Assembly (NCBI RefSeq): GCF_019175385.1
Contig: NC_083341.1
Span: 91,166,321-91,230,320, forward strand
Direction: 5' to 3'
DNA from: Lycium barbarum
Taxonomy: Eukaryota; Streptophyta; Magnoliopsida; Solanales; Solanaceae
Length of the DNA: 64,000 bases
Every line of letters starts with the position of its first letter. Positions within the stretch are counted from its first letter, which is position 1. Positions 32,901 to 45,001 of the stretch are shown here, one piece after another. The position numbers and the translations under genes were made by a program. The notes beneath the pieces were generated by a model. That model did no database searches. It worked only from the letters and a program-made list of their open reading frames with translations, and was not told where the DNA came from.

Positions 32901-34445
32901 TGTCACGACCCGACTAGGGGTCGTGACGAGTACCGATACTTATACCGAGCACACCTCGTCTATCATGTTACCTTTACTTCTCAGCGGGCCGTAGGAACTG
33001 TGCTATACATTTTATTTTCATTACTGAGCTTTAACATTAGCCGCGTCATCATAAACATAGACTAGTAAGCGTTGCCATAGACATGCTTTAACCGGGGCTC
33101 GTACCCAACTTATTACGTTTAAGACATGCCATAGAAAGAAGGGTGAAGCCTTACATACCTCTTTCCGCTCCTTTTGCTATCCCGAATTCAAGCTGCAACT
33201 CCACCAAAATCTGCAATTTGGTCACATTTACCCAAACTTTCATTAGGGTATTTAGTGTTGGAATCTTAAGGTATCACTTGGCTACCGAAATTTTGGCAGC
33301 ACTTCCTCTGTAAATATACCATCCTCAACATTCAACTTAGCCAAATTCTGATCAATCACAATCCGGGAATTCAAACCCAGCCAAACTATCAACATAAACT
33401 CAACAACCACATTAGCGATCCACATATTCAATTCACATACTTTTTCCAAAACAAGCTTTCAACTACTAATACTTCACCACGCTTATCGATTCTTTATATG
33501 CAATATAAAATCCACAACGCAACAACTAAAATACTAAATAAAACTTGCTCACTATCCATTCACCATACCACACACATACACGGCTATATACTCCATGCAC
33601 ACACACGGCTTCATCATGCATTCACAACTACAATCTCTCCAAAATCATTCAACTTCCATTTTCCACATAACATTCACAACAATAACAACCAAACACTAAA
33701 TAAAATAATTAACACATGGTCTCTACACACACATAGGCATGCACGACCACATCTATATTCTTGTTCTTCATAATTTTCATTCACTTTTGCATACTACAAC
33801 ATGCATAAATATTCATAACATATAAAAGAGCACAAGTTCTCACCTTCCTTTTCCTTCACTTCTTCACTTGTCTACAATTGGCAACTTGTATGATTATGAA
33901 TTTTTCTTGCTTCAACAACAACTCCACTTTGTTAAGGACCCTCTACTTGGTAGGAAATGATTTTTGGAGGAATTTTTGTCAATTTTTCTTGTGGAATTTC
34001 ACTATGGCCGAATGGCCTTGAAGTTTTCTCCTTTTTTTTTTGTGCTTGTTTTTCTTGAAATTTCTAGAGTCTTATGAGATAAAGATGACTTAGTCATCTA
34101 TTTATCTCATAAATTGAACCCCCACATGGGCCTAGCCCATGTCATGGCCGGTTGGGCCTTTAATTTTTCTCAAAAAAAAATTCCAAGCCCAATTGTGTTT
34201 GGCTAGTTCTCATAATTCATGAAAACAAATTTTTCCCAATTTCCAAATTTGCCCTTCGTCTTTCTCCATATTTCCACGAGTCATATTCCGAATTTCCTTT
34301 TATGCCCTTGACCTTTCTTAATATTTCCGCTTCTAAATTCTTTATAAGCGACTCATATGCTTAACAAAACAAAAGTAAGACCTTGTTTGTCATCTCCCCG
34401 CAATACCTTGAATTATCCGATTGTACTAAAATGCGGGATATAACA
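32901..34445 (-). repeat. LTR1 of element T, internally deleted
   Basis: Same ends as LTR2/3 (TGTCACGACCCGACTAGG, GGGATATAACA) but about 1.7 kb, matching roughly 36696-38399 of LTR2, is missing. At the junction about 16 bp of filler (ATAGACATGCTTTAA-like, 33075-33092) is present. The deleted part includes the three-hairpin module and 61-bp repeats. Confidence 0.88.
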
Positions 34446-35235
34446 TCCTCTCCCCCTTTAGAACATTCATCCTCGAATGTCAATCTGGCCTCATAGTGTA
34501 TCATAATACTTCGGGGAGGTCTCCTTCGTAGACATCTCGCATATCGCTTAACATATCCATTTTAGGAGCTTAGGTTGCCTCTAAGTCGTAGGTCAATTGA
34601 TTTAGCTCCGAACACTGTCTCTGCGTTAACAAGTCCCCTTTACTGGTTCTTGAACCGTCATAGTCCACTTTAGGTCCAACATGTCCTCCCTTCCTTCATT
34701 AAGAGGGTCTACACACGCCTGTGCCCTTTAAATAATCGTCGTCTTCCGCGGTCTTTTACAATTGCGATTCCTTCTTTGCGGAGTTTGTTGCGACTATTCC
34801 CTTGCCTGATATGTTCCCGTATATCACCGCATTAGGCCTTTTTTAGCCTTGTGGTTTCGGCATCAGTCTTACCCTGTGACATCCATACTCATACCTTTCA
34901 TTACGTCCTTTGGATTTCATTCAACTAGCACATTCTATGTATCGCAACACTGTTTGTTAGGGTTCTACAATCACCGATAGGATGTCATGTATATATATAT
35001 ATATATATATATACATTTCCCCACTATTTTACTTACAACCACTCCCAAAAGCTAATCAACTTTCCCTAGTCTTGAATACCCTTTCTGTCATGCCTTCTCC
35101 CCTTCTGCTAGTCTAGTCCGTCTCAGCCTACATGACTTCTATAGGGTTTCTAACCACCCCACACACTCTAATTTACATTAGACTACCTAATTACACATTC
35201 TTCTCTTGTTCCCACATCTATGAAATTTTCAGCAT
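34446..35235 (-). other. PPT and 3' non-coding part of T internal region 1
   Basis: Begins with TCCTCTCCCCCTTTAGAAC (PPT on minus) and the palindrome AACATTCATCCTCGAATGTC. The rest is non-coding on both strands as far as I can see. Contains (AT)n at 34987-35013. Confidence 0.6.
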
Positions 35236-35338
35236 ATTTCCCAGGGGTCACCCATCTTGATATTGCTCTCACCCTAGCACGCTTAACCTTGAAACTTTTG
35301 CGCATTTTAATACGTGAATGCTGGTATAATTATATCGA
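35236..35338 (-). ncRNA. 5S rRNA-derived sequence, T internal 1
   Basis: Minus strand: TATACCAGCATTCACG, GGTTAAGCGTGCTAGGGTGA and AAGATGGGTGACCCCTGGGA, collinear with plant 5S rRNA but more decayed in the first 45 nt than the S copy. Box A and box C cores are kept. Confidence 0.75.
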
Positions 35339-35686
35339 CTGCCCCGCACGACCATTGTCACATCATTTAAGGTAAGTCGGGGTTCTAACGACTTCCCAAA
35401 ACATCCTTACGGCGGGTCCCGCTCCTATCTTCACTTTCGGGACCATACAATTTCCATATTGCCTCTGTTTAAATCTTCGCTAGTCACTCCCATCCGTACA
35501 TATGACTATCTTTTATCCGGGGTTCCTAAATTCGCACTGGTGGCGGAGACATCTCAGTCGCCATTACTCCTAACCGCTAAGTCCTTGGCCCCTTTTGAAT
35601 TTCTGTCTGCCGTCATTATTTAGTATTTTGCAGAGATTACGTATACATGGAAAGTTTCAAAGAAAATCTCATATACCTGTAGCCGA
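35339..35686 (-). other. Non-coding part between 5S-like segment and ORF
   Basis: No gene seen. Just after the ORF stop (read on minus) there is GCTACAGGTATATGAG, a possible splice donor, at about 35668-35684. Confidence 0.45.
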
Positions 35687-36322
35687 TCAATCTCGAGCCT
35701 GGTTCGGGGAGCTGCCATGTGAAGTATGCCCCTCATCCTCGTCTGTCTGCTCTCCGCTCGTTTGACTCTTGTCATTTCTCGCATCTGACTCGGAAGAGTA
35801 TAGATAACCAGGCGATTCCTGGTTCACTGATGGCCAGGACAAGGGACAGGAGTAATCCGTAGCACTCTCCGAGGTGGCCGGACTGGCATAGTGCTCCATC
35901 ACAGGTACAACTGGCATATCCCCGGAAGCCTCCTCCTCCGTCGTCCCAGAAGAGTGCTCTGACGGGTCTGTGCCATAACTATCCTCCTCCCTGGAGGTAA
36001 GAAGCTCTGGAGGAGTCATCGTCGAATCCTCTGAGGGATCTGTATCATAGTCACCATCCGTGGAATCCCCTGCTCTGGGGGTCAGAAACTCTGGAGGAAT
36101 TGTTGCGGGGTCCTCCGATGGATCTATATCATAGCTGTCCTCCGCAGGATCCTCTGCTCTGGGAGTCAGGAACTCTGGAGGAATTGTGGCTGGGTCCTCT
36201 GACGGATCTGACTCAATCGAATAGCCGAGGCTCCTCTTGCTCGGCTCTGGAGATACTCTAGGGGCCTTACTGGTGCCCCCACTATCTGAGGCTGATCTAT
36301 TCATCGACATTACTGAAACCAT
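35687..36322 (-). CDS. 211-aa acidic repeat protein of element T (copy 1), function unknown
   Basis: I do not recognise a family. It begins MVSVMSMNRSASDSGG; the alternative start MNRSASD is at residue 7. Residues about 37-120 contain three tandem copies of a 28-30-residue unit: DPSEDPATIPPEFLTPRAED, DPSEDPATIPPEFLTPRAGD and DPSEDSTMTPPELLTSREED. The protein is rich in Asp, Glu, Ser, Pro and Thr, has no transmembrane stretch, no Cys-His knuckle and is probably disordered. It lies about 190 bp inside the PBS, the position of gag in element S. Unbroken and identical in both copies. It may be a relic of a gag N-terminal extension or a new product. Confidence 0.7.
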   Translation of the reverse strand: MVSVMSMNRSASDSGGTSKAPRVSPEPSKRSLGYSIESDPSEDPATIPPEFLTPRAEDPAEDSYDIDPSEDPATIPPEFLTPRAGDSTDGDYDTDPSEDSTMTPPELLTSREEDSYGTDPSEHSSGTTEEEASGDMPVVPVMEHYASPATSESATDYSCPLSWPSVNQESPGYLYSSESDARNDKSQTSGEQTDEDEGHTSHGSSPNQARD

Positions 36323-36507
36323 AACATAGGATTAGGGAAGGAATATGGAAACCTGGTAGCATAGCTCTATCGCGTGATCTTAGAATACAAGGAAGGTCAT
36401 ATTTCCTAAATGCCCTGCAGCCTCCTGTTTATAAGTGTGGCGCGCTACACACCCATAAACAAGACTCTACTGGACACGGCTCGTAGACAAACCCCTAGGA
36501 CCGAACT

Positions 36508-36519
36508 GCTCTGATACCA
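36508..36519 (-). promoter_or_regulatory. Primer-binding site (tRNA-iMet), T copy 1
   Basis: Minus-strand TGGTATCAGAGC, four bases from LTR2 at 36524. Confidence 0.95.
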
Positions 36520-36930
36520 CTTCTGTCACGACCCGACTAGGGGTCGTGACGAGTACCCGATACTTATACCGAGCACCCCTCGTCTATCATGTTACCTTTA
36601 CTTCTCAGCGGGCCGTAGGAACTGTGCTATACATTTTTTTTTCATTGCTGAGCTTTAACATTAGCCGTGTCATCATAAACATAGACTAGTAAGCGTTGCT
36701 ATCACATTATACAGAGACGCTAAGATACCAAAATACAACATATCTAACTGTACATATCTGTCTACGAGCCTCTAGACATAGTACACATATACATAAGAAG
36801 GGCCGAGTACTGTCATGCCCGAATATATATACACAAAATAGTACCAAGGAAGTGAGGCTCCGGAACAACTGGAGCGCTGCTAAGTGCTGCTGGTGAGGCT
36901 TCTAGGAACCAAAACCGTCTGTCTGCTGAC

Positions 36931-36988
36931 CTGCGCGGCATGAAACGCAGCGTCCACAAGAAGGGACGTCAGTACGAATAATGTACCG
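36931..36988 (-). ncRNA. Three-hairpin LTR module
   Basis: CTGCG/CGCAG, CGTCC/GGACG (loop ACAAGAAG) and CAGTAC/GTACCG stems. Confidence 0.6.
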
Positions 36989-37338
36989 AGTATGTAAGGC
37001 ATGAATAATAGCATACGGAAAATATAAAACGGGTATAACGACATAAAAGAGTAATAGCACATGTCCTGAGGTAGAAACATAACCTGTACATATAAGTGCC
37101 CTTGGGCAGATGCCATGCATGCTTAGCTTTCCTTTGAAAATATTTTCTTGTTCATATATATCTATAAAAGTAGAACATGTCATGTTGCCGAGGCGTCGGC
37201 AGCCGATCCATTTAACCATAAATATACACATCCCGCGTCCGGGACGATGTCATGTCATGTAATGCCAACTGATCAGGTGGATATGCGTATGTAACGCTCT
37301 GCCCTTATCTCCATCTTCCCCGTATACATATGCATATA

Positions 37339-37582
37339 TCATGTACATATATCAGCGTCTATAGCGCTCTGGCTCTTTCACCATATACATATACGTGTGT
37401 CATGTACATACACCAGCGTCTATAGCACTCTGGTTCTTTTATCATACACATATACGTGTGTCATGTACATACACCAGCGTCTATAGCACTCTGGTTCTTT
37501 TATCATACACATATACGTGTATCATGTGCATATATCAGCGTCTATAGCGCCCTGGCTCTTTCGTCATATGCATGTACATGTG
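37339..37582. repeat. 61-bp minisatellite, four units
   Basis: Units start at TCATGTACAT/TCATGTGCAT at 37339, 37400, 37461 and 37522, exact 61-bp steps, followed by a partial unit at 37583. Each has the core CAGCGTCTATAGC and CTCTGG. Confidence 0.95.
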
Positions 37583-39753
37583 TCATGTACATATTTTATA
37601 AATATATATACACATATCTTACATACATTTACATGTCTTATATGCATTTACATATCTTATATACATATGTCACATAGGCACGCAGGAGAGCCCAAAGAAG
37701 AATCATGTAGTCATCGGAGTGACGTAAGGTCGGTGACCTCCGATTATATTATGGAACAATCATGGTCGCCTTGTCTCTCCTTGAAGGAACAAGTATTTTA
37801 AGGCGAGACTACCAACGGAGAATAGTATCAAAAGTAAACATAGAATGGAATCATGGCACCATAGACGTCAACTCATAGGCTTGGGAATCCATAGGAAATA
37901 GTGCCATAGCTAGGAAGTAGAAATAAGGTTTAAGAACTAGCTTATTACTTTCATGCTCACATTGAATCCTTAGCTTAGAAATCTTAGCTGTAGCATCATT
38001 CCGGTCGTACTTATCATAGGCATATTCTCTTGTCTAACATCGTCGTTATCATTGTCATCATAAAAGTATCCTCGGTAGAGTAGTCATAGTACTTATCATT
38101 TAGTAACGGAATCGGGATCAAAGGCCCCCTTTGGATTCAACTTCAAGTAAGTCAAACAGAACTATAAGGAAAATCCGAGAGCAACGGGCCCACCTCGGCC
38201 CGAATGAGGTAGCGTATACGATTTGCATATGTTACATGTCATGGCGTTACTTGTGAGAGTTTTATGGTAGTCGGGTCCCATTTATACAAGTTCTAGGGGT
38301 TTAGGAGGTCTTTCCAACATTTCGCGCACCTTCTAGTTCAATTCTACTGAAGGGAAAAAAGGAAACTTTGGATGTGGATTCCGGGGAATAGAGTTGTCCC
38401 CGGGGCTCGTACCCAACTTATTACGTCTAAGACATGCCATAGAAAGAAGGGTGAAGCCTTACATACCTCTTTCCGCTCCTTTTGCTATCCCGAATTCAAG
38501 CTGCAACTCCACCAAAATCTGCAATTTGGTCACATTTACCCAAACTTTCATTAGGGTATTTAGTGTTGGAATCTTAAGGTATCACTTGGCTACCGAAATT
38601 TTGGCAGCACTTCCTCTGTAAATATACCATCCTCAACATTCAACTTAGCCAAATTCTGATCAATCACAATCCGGGAATTCAAACCCAGCCAAACTATCAA
38701 CATAAACTCAACAACCACATTAGCGATCCACATATTCAATTCACATACTTTTTCCAAAACAAGCTTTCAACTACTAATACTTCACCACGCTTATCGATTC
38801 TTTATATGCAATATAAAATCCACAACGCAACAACTAAAATACTAAATAAAACTTGCTCACTATCCATTCACCATACCACACACATACACGGCTATATACT
38901 CCATGCACACACACGGCTTCATCATGCATTCACAACTACAATCTCTCCAAAATCATTCAACTTCCATTTTCCACATAACATTCACAACAATAACAACCAA
39001 ACACTAAATAAAATAATTAACACATGGTCTCTACACACACATAGGCATGCACGACCACATCTATATTCTTGTTCTTCATAATTTTCATTCACTTTTGCAT
39101 ACTACAACATGCATAAATATTCATAACATATAAAAGAGCACAAGTTCTCACCTTCCTTTTCCTTCACTTCTTCACTTGTCTACAATTGGCAACTTGTATG
39201 ATTATGAATTTTTCTTGCTTCAACAACAACTCCACTTTGTTAAGGACCCTCTACTTGGTAGGAAATGATTTTTGGAGGAATTTTTGTCAATTTTTCTTGT
39301 GGAATTTCACTATGGCCGAATGGCCTTGAAGTTTTCTCCTTTTTTTTTTGTGCTTGTTTTTCTTGAAATTTCTAGAGTCTTATGAGATAAAGATGACTTA
39401 GTCATCTATTTATCTCATAAATTGAACCCCCACATGGGCCTAGCCCATGTCATGGCCGGTTGGGCCTTTAATTTTTCTCAAAAAAAAATTCCAAGCCCAA
39501 TTGTGTTTGGCTAGTTCTCATAATTCATGAAAACAAATTTTTCCCAATTTCCAAATTTGCCCTTCGTCTTTCTCCATATTTCCACGAGTCATATTCCGAA
39601 TTTCCTTTTATGCCCTTGACCTTTCTTAATATTTCCGCTTCTAAATTCTTTATAAGCGACTCATATGCTTAACAAAACAAAAGTAAGACCTTGTTTGTCA
39701 TCTCCCCGCAATACCTTGAATTATCCGATTGTACTAAAATGCGGGATATAACA

Positions 39754-40294
39754 TCCTCTCCCCCTTTAGAACATTCATCCTCGAATGTCAATCTGGCCTC
39801 ATAGTGTATCATAATACTTCGGGGAGGTCTCCTTCGTAGACATCTCGCATATCGCTTAACATATCCATTTTAGGAGCTTAGGTTGCCTCTAAGTCGTAGG
39901 TCAATTGATTTAGCTCCGAACACTGTCTCTGCGTTAACAAGTCCCCTTTACTGGTTCTTGAACCGTCATAGTCCACTTTAGGTCCAACATGTCCTCCCTT
40001 CCTTCATTAAGAGGGTCTACACACGCCTGTGCCCTTTAAATAATCGTCGTCTTCCGCGGTCTTTTACAATTGCGATTCCTTCTTTGCGGAGTTTGTTGCG
40101 ACTATTCCCTTGCCTGATATGTTCCCGTATATCACCGCATTAGGCCTTTTTTAGCCTTGTGGTTTCGGCATCAGTCTTACCCTGTGACATCCATACTCAT
40201 ACCTTTCATTACGTCCTTTGGATTTCATTCAACTAGCACATTCTATGTATCGCAACACTGTTTGTTAGGGTTCTACAATCACCGATAGGATGTC

Positions 40295-40328
<34 letters not shown>

Positions 40329-40547
40329 TTCCCCACTATTTTACTTACAACCACTCCCAAAAGCTAATCAACTTTCCCTAGTCTTGAATACCCTTTCTGT
40401 CATGCCTTCTCCCCTTCTGCTAGTCTAGTCCGTCTCAGCCTACATGACTTCTATAGGGTTTCTAACCACCCCACACACTCTAATTTACATTAGACTACCT
40501 AATTACACATTCTTCTCTTGTTCCCACATCTATGAAATTTTCAGCAT
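39754..40547 (-). other. PPT and non-coding part of T internal region 2
   Basis: Second copy of 34446-35235, differing mainly in (AT)n length (40297-40325). Confidence 0.6.
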
Positions 40548-40650
40548 ATTTCCCAGGGGTCACCCATCTTGATATTGCTCTCACCCTAGCACGCTTAACC
40601 TTGAAACTTTTGCGCATTTTAATACGTGAATGCTGGTATAATTATATCGA
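40548..40650 (-). ncRNA. 5S rRNA-derived sequence, T internal 2
   Basis: Identical in what I compared to 35236-35338; same orientation and place. Confidence 0.75.
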
Positions 40651-40998
40651 CTGCCCCGCACGACCATTGTCACATCATTTAAGGTAAGTCGGGGTTCTAA
40701 CGACTTCCCAAAACATCCTTACGGCGGGTCCCGCTCCTATCTTCACTTTCGGGACCATACAATTTCCATATTGCCTCTGTTTAAATCTTCGCTAGTCACT
40801 CCCATCCGTACATATGACTATCTTTTATCCGGGGTTCCTAAATTCGCACTGGTGGCGGAGACATCTCAGTCGCCATTACTCCTAACCGCTAAGTCCTTGG
40901 CCCCTTTTGAATTTCTGTCTGCCGTCATTATTTAGTATTTTGCAGAGATTACGTATACATGGAAAGTTTCAAAGAAAATCTCATATACCTGTAGCCGA

Positions 40999-41634
40999 TC
41001 AATCTCGAGCCTGGTTCGGGGAGCTGCCATGTGAAGTATGCCCCTCATCCTCGTCTGTCTGCTCTCCGCTCGTTTGACTCTTGTCATTTCTCGCATCTGA
41101 CTCGGAAGAGTATAGATAACCAGGCGATTCCTGGTTCACTGATGGCCAGGACAAGGGACAGGAGTAATCCGTAGCACTCTCCGAGGTGGCCGGACTGGCA
41201 TAGTGCTCCATCACAGGTACAACTGGCATATCCCCGGAAGCCTCCTCCTCCGTCGTCCCAGAAGAGTGCTCTGACGGGTCTGTGCCATAACTATCCTCCT
41301 CCCTGGAGGTAAGAAGCTCTGGAGGAGTCATCGTCGAATCCTCTGAGGGATCTGTATCATAGTCACCATCCGTGGAATCCCCTGCTCTGGGGGTCAGAAA
41401 CTCTGGAGGAATTGTTGCGGGGTCCTCCGATGGATCTATATCATAGCTGTCCTCCGCAGGATCCTCTGCTCTGGGAGTCAGGAACTCTGGAGGAATTGTG
41501 GCTGGGTCCTCTGACGGATCTGACTCAATCGAATAGCCGAGGCTCCTCTTGCTCGGCTCTGGAGATACTCTAGGGGCCTTACTGGTGCCCCCACTATCTG
41601 AGGCTGATCTATTCATCGACATTACTGAAACCAT
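40999..41634 (-). CDS. 211-aa acidic repeat protein of element T (copy 2)
   Basis: Protein identical to the one at 35687-36322. Identity here while the flanking LTRs differ at many sites fits a recent tandem duplication of the internal region rather than strong evidence of selection. Function unknown; see copy 1 for the repeat structure. Confidence 0.7.
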   Translation of the reverse strand: MVSVMSMNRSASDSGGTSKAPRVSPEPSKRSLGYSIESDPSEDPATIPPEFLTPRAEDPAEDSYDIDPSEDPATIPPEFLTPRAGDSTDGDYDTDPSEDSTMTPPELLTSREEDSYGTDPSEHSSGTTEEEASGDMPVVPVMEHYASPATSESATDYSCPLSWPSVNQESPGYLYSSESDARNDKSQTSGEQTDEDEGHTSHGSSPNQARD

Positions 41635-41819
41635 AACATAGGATTAGGGAAGGAATATGGAAACCTGGTAGCATAGCTCTATCGCGTGATCTTAGAATAC
41701 AAGGAAGGTCATATTTCCTAAATGCCCTGCAGCCTCCTGTTTATAAGTGTGGCGCGCTACACACCCATAAACAAGACTCTACTGGACACGGCTCGTAGAC
41801 AAACCCCTAGGACCGAACT

Positions 41820-41831
41820 GCTCTGATACCA
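41820..41831 (-). promoter_or_regulatory. Primer-binding site (tRNA-iMet), T copy 2
   Basis: Minus-strand TGGTATCAGAGC, four bases from LTR3. Confidence 0.95.
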
Positions 41832-41835
41832 CTTC

Positions 41836-44800
41836 TGTCACGACCCGACTAGGGGTCGTGACGAGTACCCGATACTTATACCGAGCACCCCTCGTCTATC
41901 ATGTTACCTTTACTTCTCAGCGGGCCGTAGGAACTGTGCTATACATTTTTTTTTCATTGCTGAGCTTTAACATTAGCCGTGTCATCATAAACATAGACTA
42001 GTAAGTGTTGCTATCACATTATACAGAGACGCTAAGATACCAAAATACAACATATCTAACTGTACATATCTGTCTACGAGCCTCTAGACATAGTACACAT
42101 ATACATAAGAAGGGCCGAGTACTGTCATGCCCGAATATATATACACAAAATAGTACCAAGGAAGTGAGGCTCCGGAACAACTGGAGCGCTGCTAAGTGCT
42201 GCTGGTGAGGCTTCTAGGAACCAAAACCGTCTGTCTGCTGATCTGCGCGGCATGAAACGCAGCGTCCACAAGAAGGGACGTCAGTACGAATAATGTACCG
42301 AGTATGTAAGGCATGAATAATAGCATACGGAAAATATAAAACGGGTATAACGACATAAAAGAGTAATAGCACATGTCCTGAGGTAGAAACATAACCTGTA
42401 CATATAAGTGCCCTTGGGCAGATGCCATGCATGCTTAGCTTTCCTTTGAAAATATTTTCTTGTTCATATATATCTATAAAAGTAGAACATGTCATGTTGC
42501 CGAGGCGTCGGCAGCCGATCCATTTAACCATAAATATACACATCCCGCGTCCGGGACGATGTCATGTCATGTAATGCCAACTGATCAGGTGGATATGCGT
42601 ATGTAACGCTCTGCCCTTATCTCCATCTTCCCCGTATACATATGCATATATCATGTACATATATCAGGGTCTATAGCGCTCTGGCTCTTTCACCATATAC
42701 ATATACGTGTGTCATGTACATACACCAGCGTCTATAGCACTCTGGTTCTTTTATCATACACATATACGTGTATCATGTGCATATATCAGCGTCTATAGCG
42801 CCCTGGCTCTTTCGTCATATGCATGTACATGTGTCATGTACATATTTTATAAATATATATACACATATCTTACATACATTTACATGTCTTATATGCATTT
42901 ACATATCTTATATACATATGTCACATAGGCACGCAGGAGAGCCCAAAGAAGAATCATGTAGTCATCGGAGTGACGTAAGGTCGGTGACCTCCGATTATAT
43001 TATGGAACAATCATGGTCGCCTTGTCTCTCCTTGAAGGAACAAGTATTTTAAGGCGAGACTACCAACGGAGAATAGTATCAAAAGTAAACATAGAATGGA
43101 ATCATGGCACCATAGACGTCAACTCATAGGCTTGGGAATCCTTAGGAAATAGTGCCATAGCTAGGAAGTAGAAATAAGGTTTAAGAACTAGCTTATTACT
43201 TTCATGCTCACATTGAATCCTTAGCTTAGAAATCTTAGCTGTAGCATCATTCCGGTCGTACTTATCATAGGCATATTCTCTTGTCTAACATCGTCGTTAT
43301 CATTGTCATCATAAAAGTATCCTCGGTAGAGTAGTCATAGTACTTATCATTTAGTAACGGAATCGGGATCAAAGGCCCCCTTTGGATTCAACTTCAAGTA
43401 AGTCAAACAGAACTATAAGGAAAATCCGAGAGCAACGGGCCCACCTCGGCCCGAATGAGGTAGCGTATACGATTTGCATATGTTACATGTCATGGCGTTA
43501 CTTGTGAGAGTTTTATGGTAGTCGGGTCCCATTTATACAAGTTCTAGGGGTTTAGGAGGTCTTTCCAACATTTCGCGCACCTTCTAGTTCAATTCTACTG
43601 AAGGGAAAAAAGGAAACTTTGGATGCGGATTCCGGGGAATAGAGTTGTCCCCGGGGCTCGTACCCAACTTATTACGTCTAAGACATGCCATAGAAAGAAG
43701 GGTGAAGCCTTACATACCTCTTTCCGCTCCTTTTGCTATCCCGAATTCAAGCTGCAACTCCACCAAAATATGCAATTTGGTCACATTTACCCAAACTTTC
43801 ATTAGGGTATTTAGTGTTGGAATCTTAAGGTATCACTTGGCTACCGAAATTTCGGCAGCACTTCCTCTGTAAATATACCATCCTCAACATTCAACTTAGC
43901 CAAATTCTGATCAATCACAATCCGGGAATTCAAACCCAGCCAAACTATCAACATAAACTCAACAACCACATTAGCGATCCACATATTCAATTCACATACT
44001 TTTTCCAAAACAAGCTTTCAACTACTAATACTTCACCACGCTTATCGATTCTTTATATGCAATATAAAATCCACAACGCAACAACTAAAATACTAAATAA
44101 AACTTGCTCACTATCCATTCACCATACCACACACATACACGGCTATATACTCCATGCACACACACGGCTTCATCATGCATTCACAACTACAATCTCTCCA
44201 AAATCATTCAACTTCCATTTTCCACATAACATTCACAACAATAACAACCAAACACTAAATAAAATAATTAACACATGGTCTCTACACACACATAGGCATG
44301 CACGGCCACATCTATATTCTTGTTCTTCATAATTTTTATTCACTTTTGCATACTACAACATGCATAAATATTCATAACATATAAAAGAGCACAAGTTCTC
44401 ACCTTCCTTTTCCTTCACTTCTTCACTTGTCTACAATTGGCAACTTGTATGATTATGAATTTTTCTTGCTTCAACAACAACTCCACTTTGTTAAGGACCC
44501 TCTACTTGGTAGGAAATGATTTTTGGAGGAAGTTTTGTCAATTTTTCTTGTGGAATTTCACTATGGCCGAATGGCCTTGAAGTTTTCTCCTTTTTTTTGT
44601 GCTTGTTTTTCTTGAAATTTCTAGAGTCTTATGAGATAAAGATGACTTAGTCATCTATTTATCTCATAAATTGAACCCCCACATGGGCCTAGCCCATGTC
44701 ATGGCCGGTTGGGCGTTTAATTTTTCTCAAAAAAAAATTCCAAGCCCAATTGTGTTTGGCTAGTTCTCATAATTCATGAAAACAAAATTTTCCCAATTTC

Positions 44801-45001
44801 CAAATTTGCCCTTCGTCTTTCTCCATATTTCCACGAGTCATATTGCGAATTTTCTTTTATGCCCTTGACCTTTCTTAATATTTCCGCTCTAAATTCTTTA
44901 TAAGCGACTCATATGCTTAACAAAACAAAAGTAAGACCTTGTTTGTCATCTCCCCGCAATACCTTGAATTATCCGATTGTACTAAAATGCGGGATATAAC
45001 A
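41836..45001 (-). repeat. LTR3 (5' LTR) of element T
   Basis: 3166 bp, ends TGTCACGACCCGACTAGG and GGGATATAACA, followed by duplication TGAAT. Three 61-bp units (42651, 42712, 42773). Keeps the ancestral TTTCGGCAGC and ATTGCGAATTT states seen in other LTR families. Donor-like sites at 43707-43719 and about 44398. Confidence 0.9.
42243..42300 (-). ncRNA. Three-hairpin LTR module
   Basis: As in LTR2 with one loop-side change (ATCTGCGCGG). Confidence 0.6.

Larger units (their letters stand above)
36524..39753 (-). repeat. LTR2 of element T (middle, shared)
   Basis: 3230 bp. Serves as 5' LTR of internal 1 and 3' LTR of internal 2. Its right half shares derived bases with LTR1 against LTR3 (for example TTTTGGCAGC versus TTTCGGCAGC, TATTCCGAATTTCC versus TATTGCGAATTTTC), while its far left end matches LTR3. 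Has four 61-bp units against three in LTR3. Confidence 0.9.
32901..45001 (-). mobile_element. Element T: tandem non-autonomous retrotransposon (3 LTRs, 2 internals)
   Basis: Structure: LTR1 32901-34445, internal 34446-36523, LTR2 36524-39753, internal 39754-41835, LTR3 41836-45001. Perfect duplications TGAAT (32896-32900, 45002-45006) show the array sits in a single insertion site. Each internal (about 2.08 kb) carries PBS, one ORF of 211 residues, a 5S-like segment and PPT but no gag, protease, RT or integrase. Unequal crossing-over between LTRs of two copies explains the tandem form. Small differences between the copies argue against a simple assembly duplication. Confidence 0.88.

Noticed and set aside
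33498..33773. 91-residue frame repeated identically three times (also 38806, 44057)
   Set aside because: It is LTR leader sequence copied in the three LTRs of element T, on the non-coding strand; identity reflects the LTR copies.
37456..37801. Tyr/His-rich frames suggesting a secreted peptide
   Set aside because: Encoded by the 61-bp LTR minisatellite; no start context or conservation at protein level.
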